Positions 7,574 to 16,003 of a stretch of 40,229 nucleotides of DNA are shown here, one piece after another. Below the pieces are notes generated by a model. It saw only the letters and a program-made list of their open reading frames with translations. It did not search any database and was not told where the DNA came from. The DNA lies in contig DAIDGU010000056.1 in NCBI GenBank assembly GCA_027459785.1, forward strand, positions 1 through 40,229. The letters run 5' to 3'. The translations under genes were made by a program, and so were the position numbers. Numbering within the stretch: position 1 is the first letter of the stretch; each line of letters opens with the position of its first letter. This DNA comes from Ktedonobacteria bacterium (GTDB taxonomy: Bacteria > Chloroflexota > Ktedonobacteria > Ktedonobacterales > JACDGC01).

Positions 7574-10147
7574 GTGTTGACCCAACAACGCACGCTCCGC
7601 CAGCGTCCGCACCGCTTTTCTCACCTGCCGCCAGATTGGCCTTCTGAGCTTGCATGCCCTGCAAGCTCCCCGAATGATGACGCAGCGGGACTGACGCATG
7701 AGGTTGCGCTGCAACGGCTGGCGCAGTATGGCCCCAACGATCCAGCGACATCACAGCGTGGTATGTTTGTCGAACAGATTGTACCGCTCCTCACGAATCC
7801 CCTGGTAATCATTCTGTTGATTGCAGCAACGGTTTCCGCCATCGTTGGTGAAGCTGCGAATGCCATTATCATCGGCGTGATTGTTTCTCTCAGCCTTATC
7901 GTCAATTTTATGCAGGTCTATCGCTCGCACCGGGCGGTGGAACGCCTGCGCCAGAGCGTCGCGCCGATGGCGTCGGTGTTGCGCGATGGCGCGTGGCAAG
8001 AGATCGCCACACGCGATCTGGTGCCGGGAGATGTCATTCGCCTGAGCGCGGGCGATCTGGTGCCAGCCGACGCGCGGCTGGTGCAGGCGAGAGATCTGCA
8101 TGTGCAGCAGGCGGCATTGACGGGCGAATCGCTTCCCGTGGAAAAAACGCCTGATGAACCAGCCATGGCATCGTCGGGCAACCCGGCAGATGCCACCAAT
8201 ATAGTCTTTCTAGGCACAGCGGTGGTGAGTGGCACAGCCACTGCGCAGGTGACGACGACAGGTCGCGCCACGGCCTTTGGCGCCATCGCGGCAACGCTCA
8301 GCACACGCCCGCCTGTCACGGAATTCGAGCGTGGGCTTGCCAGGTTTAGCATCCTCATCATGCGCACGGTCGTCTTTTTGGTGCTGTTTGTCTTTTTGAT
8401 CGGCATTGTCTTTCATCATCAGGCGCTTGAATCGTTTCTGTTCGCGGTCGCCCTGGCCGTGGGCCTGACGCCCGAATTCTTGCCGATGATCACGACGGTC
8501 ACGCTGGGCCAAGGGGCGTTGCACATGGCCAAAAAACATGTCATCATCAAGCACTTGGCGGCAATTCAGAATATTGGCAGCATCGATGTGCTGTGTAGCG
8601 ACAAAACCGGCACACTCACCAGCGGCGCGATGCAGATCGGCCAATTTCTCGATCCCTTTGGCACACCTTCTTCCCAGCTTACACCGCTGGCTTACTTGAA
8701 TAGTTATTATGAAACCGGCATTAAAAGCCCGCTCGATGCGATCATCCTGCAACAACAGCCGCCGCCAGATATCTCAGGCTATCGCAAACGCGATGAAATC
8801 CCCTTTGACTTTGAGCGACGGCGTCTTTCGGTGGTGGTGACGCGCCAGGGACAGGCAGAAATCATCACCAAAGGGGCGCCAGAAAGCGTCTTGCCGGTGT
8901 GCGCTACCTATCAGGATGCCAGTGGCATTCACGCAATGGATGAGGCAAGCCGTGCCAAATGCCAGACGACCTATCAGGCGCTGAGTGCGCAGGGCTATCG
9001 TGTGCTGGCGGTGGCATCGCATACCGTACCAGAGCGGGAAAGCTATCATGCCGCAGATGAAGCGGATTTGACGCTGAATGGTTTTATCACCTTCACCGAT
9101 CCGCCGCTGCCCGATGCCGCTGAGATGATCCAACAACTGAAGCGCGATGGTGTGCAGTTGAAGCTTCTCACGGGCGATAACGAACTGGTGACGCGGCATG
9201 TCTGCGCGCAGGTGGGGGTGGATGTAGAGCGCATCGTGCTGGGTGAAGAACTGGAGCATATGAGCGACACGGCCCTGGTGCATGTGGTGGATACGGTGGC
9301 TGTTTTTGCGCGCGTGACGCCCGTGCAAAAGAACCGCATCATCCTGGCATTGCGCAGGCGCAAGCATGTGGTGGGGTTTATTGGGGATGGGATCAATGAT
9401 GCGCCATCCTTGCATTCCGCCGATGTCGGCATTTCGGTCGCCACCGCCGTGGATGTGGCTCGCGATGCCGCTGATGTCATTTTGCTGGAACCAGGTTTGC
9501 GCGTGTTGCATGATGGCATCATCGAAGGGCGCAAAGCGTTTGGCAATGTCATCAAATATCTCTTAATGGGGACCAGCTCGAATTTTGGCAATATGTTCAG
9601 CATGGCAGGCGCGTTTGTCTTTCTGCCATTTTTGCCGATGTTGCCAACCCAGATCTTGCTCAACAACTTCTTATATGATCTGTCGCAAGTGACCATCCCT
9701 ACGGATACAGTCGATCCGACATTCATCCACAAGCCGCGCCGCTGGAATGTCGAATTGATCCGCAACTTCATGATCTTCATCGGCCCCATCAGCTCGATCT
9801 TTGACTTTTTGACCTTTTTCCTGCTCTTGCAAATCTTCCATGCTGACCAAACGCTGTTTCATACCGGATGGTTTGTCGAATCTCTGGCGACGCAAACATT
9901 GGTCCTCTTGGTGATTCGCACGGCAGGCAATCCATTGCGGAGCCGTCCCAGCAACGCGCTACTCGTGACCATCATCGCGGTTGTTTTGGTTGGCTGCATC
10001 TTGCCCATGACGCCTCTCGCCGTGTTGCTCGGCTTCACTCCGCTGCCATTCTTGTATTGGTTGCTGCTGCTTGGTATGGTCGTTCTCTATTTGATCCTGG
10101 TTGAGTTTGGGAAGCGCCCGTTGATGCGGCATATGTTCACAGAATAG
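7574..10147 (+). CDS. mgtA: Magnesium-type (P-type IIIB) cation-transporting ATPase
   Basis: An 857-residue inner-membrane P-type ATPase. The N-terminal cation-ATPase domain (GLTHEVALQRLAQYGPND) is followed by the actuator with T183-G-E-S, helix 4 with LTPEFLPM, the phosphorylation site D343-KTGTLT, the nucleotide domain with KGAPE, the hinge GDGINDAP (D605), and a C-terminal membrane block. PEFLP rather than PEGLP, and the short KHLAAIQNIGSIDVLCSDKT approach, match Mg2+-importing MgtA/MgtB rather than Ca2+ pumps. Start: a GTG at 7574 after AAGGAAAGGG. A mgtA leader switch was not recognised. Next to BON and USP genes it suggests a stress or dormancy block. Confidence 0.88.
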   Translation: MLTQQRTLRQRPHRFSHLPPDWPSELACPASSPNDDAAGLTHEVALQRLAQYGPNDPATSQRGMFVEQIVPLLTNPLVIILLIAATVSAIVGEAANAIIIGVIVSLSLIVNFMQVYRSHRAVERLRQSVAPMASVLRDGAWQEIATRDLVPGDVIRLSAGDLVPADARLVQARDLHVQQAALTGESLPVEKTPDEPAMASSGNPADATNIVFLGTAVVSGTATAQVTTTGRATAFGAIAATLSTRPPVTEFERGLARFSILIMRTVVFLVLFVFLIGIVFHHQALESFLFAVALAVGLTPEFLPMITTVTLGQGALHMAKKHVIIKHLAAIQNIGSIDVLCSDKTGTLTSGAMQIGQFLDPFGTPSSQLTPLAYLNSYYETGIKSPLDAIILQQQPPPDISGYRKRDEIPFDFERRRLSVVVTRQGQAEIITKGAPESVLPVCATYQDASGIHAMDEASRAKCQTTYQALSAQGYRVLAVASHTVPERESYHAADEADLTLNGFITFTDPPLPDAAEMIQQLKRDGVQLKLLTGDNELVTRHVCAQVGVDVERIVLGEELEHMSDTALVHVVDTVAVFARVTPVQKNRIILALRRRKHVVGFIGDGINDAPSLHSADVGISVATAVDVARDAADVILLEPGLRVLHDGIIEGRKAFGNVIKYLLMGTSSNFGNMFSMAGAFVFLPFLPMLPTQILLNNFLYDLSQVTIPTDTVDPTFIHKPRRWNVELIRNFMIFIGPISSIFDFLTFFLLLQIFHADQTLFHTGWFVESLATQTLVLLVIRTAGNPLRSRPSNALLVTIIAVVLVGCILPMTPLAVLLGFTPLPFLYWLLLLGMVVLYLILVEFGKRPLMRHMFTE

Positions 10148-10159
10148 TATCCGTTGCTG

Positions 10160-10400
10160 TTCTGTGCAATCTGTGCCATTATCTGGCACCGCCATACCAT
10201 CACCAGGCAACACGGTCACAGTGCCAAAGAGTGATACACTGTCCGCCAGCCTCAACAAGAAAGTGGGCAAGCGTAGGACTGCTCATTGCGACGAAGTCGG
10301 GGCTGATCGGGACGGCAGATGGTGGCAAGACTTGGACCGCGTGTTGCATCCATAAAGGTGCGACTTGCCTAAAAGGTCATTCAAGCTCGTGTTCAGGCGT
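10160..10400 (+). pseudogene. Degraded BNR/propeller gene remnant
   Basis: The 417 bases between the ATPase and the BON gene hold no intact gene. One frame reads SVPLSGTAIPSPGNTVTVPK and another continues SVGLLIATKSGLIGTADGGKTWT. The latter is a textbook BNR/Ycf48-type blade motif (DGGKTW). The frames shift between the two and stops follow, so I read this as the relic of a secreted beta-propeller protein. A small hairpin GTGCC/GGCAC (10173-10189) follows the ATPase stop. Confidence 0.4.
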
Positions 10401-10435
10401 GCCAAGAATCAGTGGACAGTTCACTGATTGAGGCA

Positions 10436-10500
10436 CAGTTGTGAATGCGGTCCTACGGATTGTGGTCAGTTTGTGAGGCACTGACGGTACGATACGCAAC
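10436..10500 (+). promoter_or_regulatory. Three phased TTGTGR sites before the BON gene
   Basis: TTGTGA at 10439 and 10471, with TTGTGG at 10460 between them, gives spacings of 21 and 11 bp (32 in total). The last copy lies inside the inverted repeat TCAGT (10467-10471) and ACTGA (10480-10484). It is 94 bases from the BON start. This mirrors the arrangement before hypA. Confidence 0.35.
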
Positions 10501-10564
10501 AGAGGCGGTGTCTTGCAATCCGCTCCGCACATGGAGCGGCACCTCTTGAAAGGAGCGATGCATC

Positions 10565-11242
10565 ATGACCATGACAACACCTTCTGCGCGTCCAGATGAG
10601 GATGTGCGCCACGACGTGCAAGACGAATTGGAGTGGGATGCCCAGGTGGGTGATAGCCCAATCGGCGTCGGCGTCAAAGATGGAGTGGTCACCCTCACCG
10701 GTGAAGTTAGCAGCTATATGGTCAAAGCGGCAGCCGTCGCAGCAGCGCATCGCGTGCGCGGGGTCAAAGCCGTTGCGGATGAGATCACGATCCACCTCCC
10801 GGCATTCGCCGAGCGCACAGATGCGGATATCGCACAGGCCATCTATGCGGCGCTGCACTGGCATACTTTCATGCCAGCCGATCGCATCCATGTCACGGTC
10901 GCGCAAGGCGTTGTCACCCTCAAAGGGGCAGTGGAATGGGGTTTTCAACTGCGCGAGGCGGAACAGGTCGTGCGCTCCATTGCCGGTGTGCGCGCCATCG
11001 CTAACCTGCTGACGGTTGCCCCGCATGCGCAGATAGCAGACATCAAACAACAGGTGAAGCAGGCACTGCTGCGGAGCGCCGAGGTGGAAGCCAAAGGCAT
11101 CACCGTTGAGGTCCAAAACGCCACGGTGACGTTGAAAGGCGAGGTGCATTCGTTCGCGGAAAAACACGCCGCTGAACGCGCTGCATGGGCTGCGCCTGGC
11201 GTGAGCGCCGTAGATAACCAATTAGAGGTCAACACCTATTAA
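10565..11242 (+). CDS. Triple BON-domain protein
   Basis: 225 residues made of three consecutive BON domains, roughly 15-78, 85-150 and 155-225. Each carries the signature VxVxxGVVTLxGxV followed by xxAxxxAxxVxGVxxVxNxL: GVGVKDGVVTLTGEV, HVTVAQGVVTLKGAV and TVEVQNATVTLKGEV. BON domains bind phospholipid or act in osmotic-shock and envelope protection. There is no signal peptide or transmembrane helix, so it is probably cytosolic or membrane-peripheral. The start follows AAAGGAGCG. It is cotranscribed with the downstream USP gene (82-base gap, no terminator). Confidence 0.85.
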   Translation: MTMTTPSARPDEDVRHDVQDELEWDAQVGDSPIGVGVKDGVVTLTGEVSSYMVKAAAVAAAHRVRGVKAVADEITIHLPAFAERTDADIAQAIYAALHWHTFMPADRIHVTVAQGVVTLKGAVEWGFQLREAEQVVRSIAGVRAIANLLTVAPHAQIADIKQQVKQALLRSAEVEAKGITVEVQNATVTLKGEVHSFAEKHAAERAAWAAPGVSAVDNQLEVNTY

Positions 11243-11324
11243 CACAGAGCCAAGGATATGACCATCCCGCTCTATCGTATCCCAGCCCAAACTGTGGTGG
11301 ATCTCTGAGCGTAGGAGGCTAGCC

Positions 11325-12272
11325 ATGTTTCAACGCATCTTAGTCCCAATTGCTACCCATGCTTCTGTGCCAGAACCGAAATCGCTCGCGGTTGTCGCCC
11401 AACTTGCACGTGCGACGCACGGGGAGATCGTTCTCTTTACCAGTACCCATGCTCCCATCCGCGTTGGTGCGCATCTTGACCCACCAGCTTTTCTGCTGGC
11501 GCGGGCTGAGGCGCGACGCACCCATGCGCTTTCGGTGTTGCAGCAGTTTGCCGACCGCCCGATGTTCGCGGGGTTACATATATCCTGCGAGACACACGAA
11601 GGGCCGATTGCGGATGCTATCTGTGACGCGGTGGATCTGTATGCGATTGATAGCATCATCATGCACAGTCATGGGCCATATGGCGTGCTGCGCCGGGAAA
11701 GTTGCACCGCTTCGGTCCTTGAACGCACTCATGTCCCCATCATGATCTTGCCGCAAGCGGCGCACGGCGCGGCTGATGCACTATGGTTAGATACGCCACA
11801 CATCCTGGTCCCCCTCATGAGAACGCCATTGGGCGATCATATTCTTCCAGCAGCCACTGCATTGGCTCAGGCATGCCATGGCACCCTGACCCTGCTTTGC
11901 ATCTTGTCATCCCAAACGCAGCGATGGCAGGATACCCAACGCTATCGTGATGCCGAAGCAGCGCTTGCCATTTTGGAACGCCCGCTTCTTGCTCAGGACA
12001 TCACAGTTTCCACCTCACTCACCTGGGGTGATCCTGTTCGGGAAATCCGCGCCAGGGCTGCTGAGTTTACCCTGCTGGCGATGACTGTGCAGGATGAAAA
12101 TGGCTGGGATGCGATGCTTTGGGGCAGCACTCTCGAACAACTCTGGTCGCATCTGCAAATGACGTTGCTGCTCGTCCATTCCGCTACAGCAGCCAGCATC
12201 GCCACTCAGATGGCTACGACCGCGCAACCTATAGCAAGTGAAGGAGATCTGCGAGGAGCAACCTCATTCTAA
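11325..12272 (+). CDS. Tandem universal stress protein (UspA family)
   Basis: 315 residues with two USP domains. The first starts MFQRILVPIATHAS and ends SVLERTHVPIMILPQ; the second starts HILVPLMRTPLGD and ends near LEQLWSHLQMTLLLVH. The ATP-binding GxxG-x9-G[ST] motif is not clearly intact in either half (GPYGVLRRESCTASVLE in the first), so it may be of the non-ATP-binding type. Tandem USPs with BON and cation-ATPase neighbours are typical of hypoxia or dormancy regulons in actinobacteria; the parallel here is inference. GTAGGAGG precedes the ATG. Confidence 0.85.
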   Translation: MFQRILVPIATHASVPEPKSLAVVAQLARATHGEIVLFTSTHAPIRVGAHLDPPAFLLARAEARRTHALSVLQQFADRPMFAGLHISCETHEGPIADAICDAVDLYAIDSIIMHSHGPYGVLRRESCTASVLERTHVPIMILPQAAHGAADALWLDTPHILVPLMRTPLGDHILPAATALAQACHGTLTLLCILSSQTQRWQDTQRYRDAEAALAILERPLLAQDITVSTSLTWGDPVREIRARAAEFTLLAMTVQDENGWDAMLWGSTLEQLWSHLQMTLLLVHSATAASIATQMATTAQPIASEGDLRGATSF

Positions 12273-12355
12273 TTCGCGATCCTGCCACGCCCTGAGGATT
12301 GTGCGCTCTGGAAGCGACATGTCAATCCTTGACGCGGCAATGCAGGAGGTATGCT

Positions 12356-14494
12356 ATGAGCAGCATGTATCGCAGAAGTATACGTTTTTTGATTCCGCTG
12401 GCGCTGGTCGTGGTGGTCGTCGCCATCCCAGCCATTGCCTTCGCACAAGGACATGTGGCCAGCGCAGTCATCGCAGAACAGAGCAAAGTCACGTTGCCAG
12501 AGATGAGCAACGATGGTCCTGCGCTCTGGACCAGCAATCCCAGTACCCCACAACTTGGCTCGGTGAACATCCTGGCCTGGACCGGCACCGATCCCAATCA
12601 TTCGCTCAACATCATGCAAAGTAGCGATGGCCTTACCTATGGTGGGAAGGTCACGTTCAATGAGAGCGCGATGGGTCGCCCGGCGGTGGTGGCAGAAACG
12701 CCCCCTACCACGTTTGTCCTGGCCTGGATTGGCCTGGACCCAAACCATTCGCTCAATCTCCTTTGCCAGGGTCCTGCCTGTGGCGCCACCACAGGCGGCT
12801 ATCGCAAGATTACCCTGGCGGATAGCAGCTTCACCAGCCCCGCGTTGACACGCTTTGGCACTCATTTCTTACTGGCATGGACGGGAACAGATACGAATCA
12901 CTCGCTCAATATCTGGTCGTTCAGCCTGACCACGTCGGGTTCTGGCTTCATCCTCAACTCGAAAACGGTTCTGAGCCAATTCAGCAGCCGTGCCACGCCC
13001 AGTATCGCGGTGAACCCACACAATAATCAACTCTTGATGAGTTGGGATGCCACAACGCCCGCGCAGCAAGTCGATTTTGCCACTTCCAGCAACGGCACGG
13101 CCTGGACCCAATATGGGCTGAATGCCATCACCTCCAACGCACCGAGCGGGTACGCAGTGGCCTCCGCTGCCATGCCGACATATTGGATGGCGTGGCGGGG
13201 AACCGATGCCGCGCGCTCGCTGGTGGCGTTTGATACGACAAGCTTCCCATCCTGGCCCTCAAGTAACCTGACCGTACTGAATGAACAGGCGCTTGGCGGA
13301 CCCGTGCTGGGCTATGCTGGCACCACAGGGGAAACGCTGCTTGCATGGACGGGCATTGATCCTGCCCACCATCTGAACATCGCCACGCTCACCAGCGCAG
13401 GCGCCGCCACCCTGGATCAGCGCATCGATACCTATGTTTCCGGCCTGTCGCGGACCCAACTGATCGGGCAGACGATCATGATCGCAGTCTGCACCAGCAG
13501 CTTCAGCGCCGATGCTGGCAACCTTTCCAAGGCACTGATGCAATGGGATGTGGGGAGCGCCATCATCTACACCAGTTGCAATGGCGGCCCTTCCGAGCCA
13601 CCGACCGCTGCGGGATTGGCGCAACTGGACCATGACTTGCAACACTACGCCAACCACCCTGGAACCTTGCTGATCGGGATTGACGAAGAAGGCGGCACTG
13701 TAGATCGGCTGGCTCCCTACTTTGGCAGCACGCCCGGAGCGCGCCAACTCACCAATACTGGCTATCCCATCAACGCCTATAACCAGGCGCAAACTGATGC
13801 CGGGCGCATGCGTTCTCTGGGGCTGAATGTGGATTTCGCTCCAGTGGTGGATGTGGATCAAGGTGGTGGCGAGGGATCGAGCCGCATGTTTGGGACCACG
13901 GTTGGCACCGTCACGGCATTCGCGGGAGCCTTCCAATATGGTTTGCAGCAGCATGGGATGGCGGGCAGTTTGAAACATTGGCCTGGACTCGGTGCGGCCA
14001 CAGGCAACCCCGACTTTGTATTGCCGACCATCAATCAATCCCAGGCACAAATGCAGGCGATTGATTTCCCGCCGTTTGCCAACTTGCTCTATCAGAATCC
14101 GGGGATGGTGATGGTCACAACGGTGCTGGTGCCAGCCTATGATAGCCAGGCACCTGCCGATCTCTCCGCAACCCTGGTCAATGGCGTGCTGCGCGGTCAG
14201 GTTGGCTATCAGGGCGTTATCGTGACTGATGCGCTGGGCGCTCAGGCGATCATCACCTATATGCAAGGGCAAGGCTACAGCAATCCCGCGCAAGGGATTG
14301 CCGAGGCGAGCGTGCGCGCCTTCCTGGCTGGCGACGATCTGTTGCTGTGTCCGGTGTCTTTTACGGATCAGCAGGCGATTGCCAGCGCGATGACGCAGTC
14401 CGTCCAGTCGGGTCGCATCTCGCAGGCGCGGCTGCTGGCTGCGGTCCACCGCATCATCCGGCTGAAAGTGGAGCTTGGCCTGATGAGTGTGTAA
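12356..14494 (+). CDS. Secreted GH3-family protein with six-repeat N-terminal domain
   Basis: 712 residues. The start at 12356 follows CAGGAGG; the longer frame lacks this. Residues 1-30 form a signal peptide (AIAFA-Q). Residues 60-350 hold six repeats of about 50 residues marked by LAWTGTD-x-NHSLNI: near 73, 122, 173, 228, 278 and 329, which suggests a six-bladed propeller. Residues 360-712 are a glycoside hydrolase family 3 barrel: IGIDEEGG, KHWPGLG (540-546), and VIVTD with D625 as the expected nucleophile. In NagZ-type beta-N-acetylglucosaminidases a His acts as acid/base in a DSH motif; by alignment that position is D553 here, so activity or specificity may differ. Likely acts on envelope or external glycans. 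Confidence 0.8.
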   Translation: MSSMYRRSIRFLIPLALVVVVVAIPAIAFAQGHVASAVIAEQSKVTLPEMSNDGPALWTSNPSTPQLGSVNILAWTGTDPNHSLNIMQSSDGLTYGGKVTFNESAMGRPAVVAETPPTTFVLAWIGLDPNHSLNLLCQGPACGATTGGYRKITLADSSFTSPALTRFGTHFLLAWTGTDTNHSLNIWSFSLTTSGSGFILNSKTVLSQFSSRATPSIAVNPHNNQLLMSWDATTPAQQVDFATSSNGTAWTQYGLNAITSNAPSGYAVASAAMPTYWMAWRGTDAARSLVAFDTTSFPSWPSSNLTVLNEQALGGPVLGYAGTTGETLLAWTGIDPAHHLNIATLTSAGAATLDQRIDTYVSGLSRTQLIGQTIMIAVCTSSFSADAGNLSKALMQWDVGSAIIYTSCNGGPSEPPTAAGLAQLDHDLQHYANHPGTLLIGIDEEGGTVDRLAPYFGSTPGARQLTNTGYPINAYNQAQTDAGRMRSLGLNVDFAPVVDVDQGGGEGSSRMFGTTVGTVTAFAGAFQYGLQQHGMAGSLKHWPGLGAATGNPDFVLPTINQSQAQMQAIDFPPFANLLYQNPGMVMVTTVLVPAYDSQAPADLSATLVNGVLRGQVGYQGVIVTDALGAQAIITYMQGQGYSNPAQGIAEASVRAFLAGDDLLLCPVSFTDQQAIASAMTQSVQSGRISQARLLAAVHRIIRLKVELGLMSV

Positions 14495-14565
14495 GGGGGC
14501 GTAACATGGGCCATGTTGCATCCATAATGGCGTTGCGCTGATCTGATGGCTGCACGTTGCGGCAA

Positions 14566-14596
14566 TGGGGCATCAACCGTTCTGGCTGATGCCCCA
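14566..14596. terminator. Shared hairpin between convergent genes
   Basis: Perfect 10-bp inverted repeat TGGGGCATCA (14566-14575) and TGATGCCCCA (14587-14596) with an 11-base loop. It lies between the stop of the GH3 gene (plus) and the stop of the lipoprotein gene (minus), so it can serve both. T tracts are poor on both sides. Confidence 0.6.
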
Positions 14597-14611
14597 CGTT
14601 GTTGGGATGGA

Positions 14612-15145
14612 TTAACATGCGCCTGCTGGTGGGTGGAAATCCGCATTCCATTCCCCTGGATAGCCAGCATGCGACCCAACAGTGATATCAACGCTTGGGC
14701 AAAATCCCCCTTGAGGCTTGCTCGTCTGTGTTGCGTTGATCGTGGTAGCGGTCATGCTTTTGATCGTCCATCCGCCAGCAGGGATAGACTGTTGCAAGAA
14801 CGCCAGAATGGTTGAGGAGGTGCCTGAACTGCACAACACGAAATAATGGTTTCCGGCGGCATTCCCCTGAGCATACGAATAGGTCAAGGGCGGATAGTGA
14901 AAGCCTTCGTCTGGCCCGCCGGAAGTCTTGGTCGGGAAATCTGCCGCGTTGCAAACGCCTGGCGCAGGGGTCAGCGTCGCTGTTGGTGCCGGTGTGGCCG
15001 TGGCTGTGGGGGCAACAGTGGCAGTTGGCGTGGCTGCGGCATTGGGGGTGGTTGTGGCGCACCCGGCCAGCAGTGGCAGCAAGGCTCCGGCAAGCAAGAA
15101 AGCTCTGGTATGGCGTTGGTGGCGCACTCGGTGGTGTTTCAGCAT
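14612..15145 (-). CDS. Small secreted lipoprotein
   Basis: 177 residues. The start at 15145 has AAGGAGC upstream; the frame is open to 15232 but without signals. A basic N-terminus and a hydrophobic stretch end in LLAGC, a lipobox with C29, so it should be lipid-anchored outside the membrane. Residues 30-62 are a Thr/Ala/Pro linker (TPTATVAPTATATPAP), and the C-terminal 110 residues form a small domain with four or five cysteines. I do not recognise that domain. Upstream on its own strand lie TTGTGA (15225-15220) and TTGTGC (15257-15252), again 32 bp apart. Confidence 0.7.
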   Translation of the reverse strand: MLKHHRVRHQRHTRAFLLAGALLPLLAGCATTTPNAAATPTATVAPTATATPAPTATLTPAPGVCNAADFPTKTSGGPDEGFHYPPLTYSYAQGNAAGNHYFVLCSSGTSSTILAFLQQSIPAGGWTIKSMTATTINATQTSKPQGGFCPSVDITVGSHAGYPGEWNADFHPPAGAC

Positions 15146-15293
15146 CAGAATAGCTCCTTGGTGAGTTACAAACTTGTCACGTCGTTCAGGCCATGATTTC
15201 GTAGTATAGGGAGCGATCATCACAAACCGCAAATAAAATGATTGATGAAACGCACAATCACGTCAAATGGCGCAAGGCAGGCTCCCAGCGCTT

Positions 15294-15668
15294 TCAGCGA
15301 TGCTTATAAATAGCTTGCTCCGCTGATGCAATGAGCGATGGTAAGGTATCGAAATCTAATGGGAAGATAGCAAACGATATTTCCTGGATCACGGATGGGC
15401 AAGGCAGACATGTGCCATTTGTATAGAGCAATAACAGATGTCGTCGCCCTAACCAGTCATCCGTAAGCAATTGCGCCAGTGCGGCATCGCGAAGCTGACG
15501 ACATGATCCATTGAGAAGGATAATGAGTGGTTCAGGCGTGGCCGAGAGGAGTACGCGAGCTTCATCGGCGGTATCGCAACACATTACCGGCCAACCGGTG
15601 TCTTCAAGGGTGATGCAGAGTGCATCCCGTAGGGACCGATCTTCTTCTACAATCATAACCGTCGCCAT
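15294..15668 (-). CDS. Atypical response-regulator receiver-only protein
   Basis: 124 residues with the outline of a CheY-like receiver: TVMIVEEDRSLRDAL gives the acidic pair E9-D10, and the beta3 segment reads PLIILLNGS, where N53 stands in place of the phospho-accepting Asp. The expected KP at beta5 is replaced by FAIFPLDF. It should therefore not be phosphorylated in the usual way. The start at 15668 follows GAGAGGAACACC. It has its own frame on the minus strand, 148 bases upstream of the lipoprotein gene. Without the Asp the family assignment rests on the N-terminal motif and length. Confidence 0.55.
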   Translation of the reverse strand: MATVMIVEEDRSLRDALCITLEDTGWPVMCCDTADEARVLLSATPEPLIILLNGSCRQLRDAALAQLLTDDWLGRRHLLLLYTNGTCLPCPSVIQEISFAIFPLDFDTLPSLIASAEQAIYKHR

Positions 15669-16003
15669 CGTTGGTGTTCCTCTCACTCACGCTTTTTTGC
15701 TGAAGTTGGGAATGCTATGACCGATGCACCTAGAATGGAATATGACGTGAACGACTCTCATCATGCTGACATTTGGACCAAAAACATCTCAAACTGCTCT
15801 CAGCGTTGCCCTGAAGCAATGGCCGCACGCTATCATGCATGGAGTTTCCAGCACTTCCATTCCTGTGAGATATCTGTGACCATCTTTCAAGCGATGTGAC
15901 ATCGCTGAGAGGAGCGGAATCTATACTCAGAGCAGCAGAGAAGAGGGCGATCCTCTCCTCCCAATGAGGAAAGAGTGCTGCTGCACTCCAAGGAGTTATC
16001 AGT
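15669..16003 (+). promoter_or_regulatory. Control region and structured leader of the DoxX gene
   Basis: CTGTGA at 15863 and 15874 and ATGTGA at 15894 are spaced by 11 and 20 bp. Closer to the gene are two hairpins, AGAGG/CCTCT (15942-15956) and a perfect GAGTGC-TGCT-GCACTC (15973-15988), which ends one base before the ribosome binding site AAGGAG. Folding could mask or expose the binding site. No gene is supported in this 335-base interval. Confidence 0.4.

Noticed and set aside
7574..10147. Calcium-type P-type ATPase
   Set aside because: Helix 4 reads PEFLP rather than the PEGLP of calcium pumps, matching magnesium-type ATPases.
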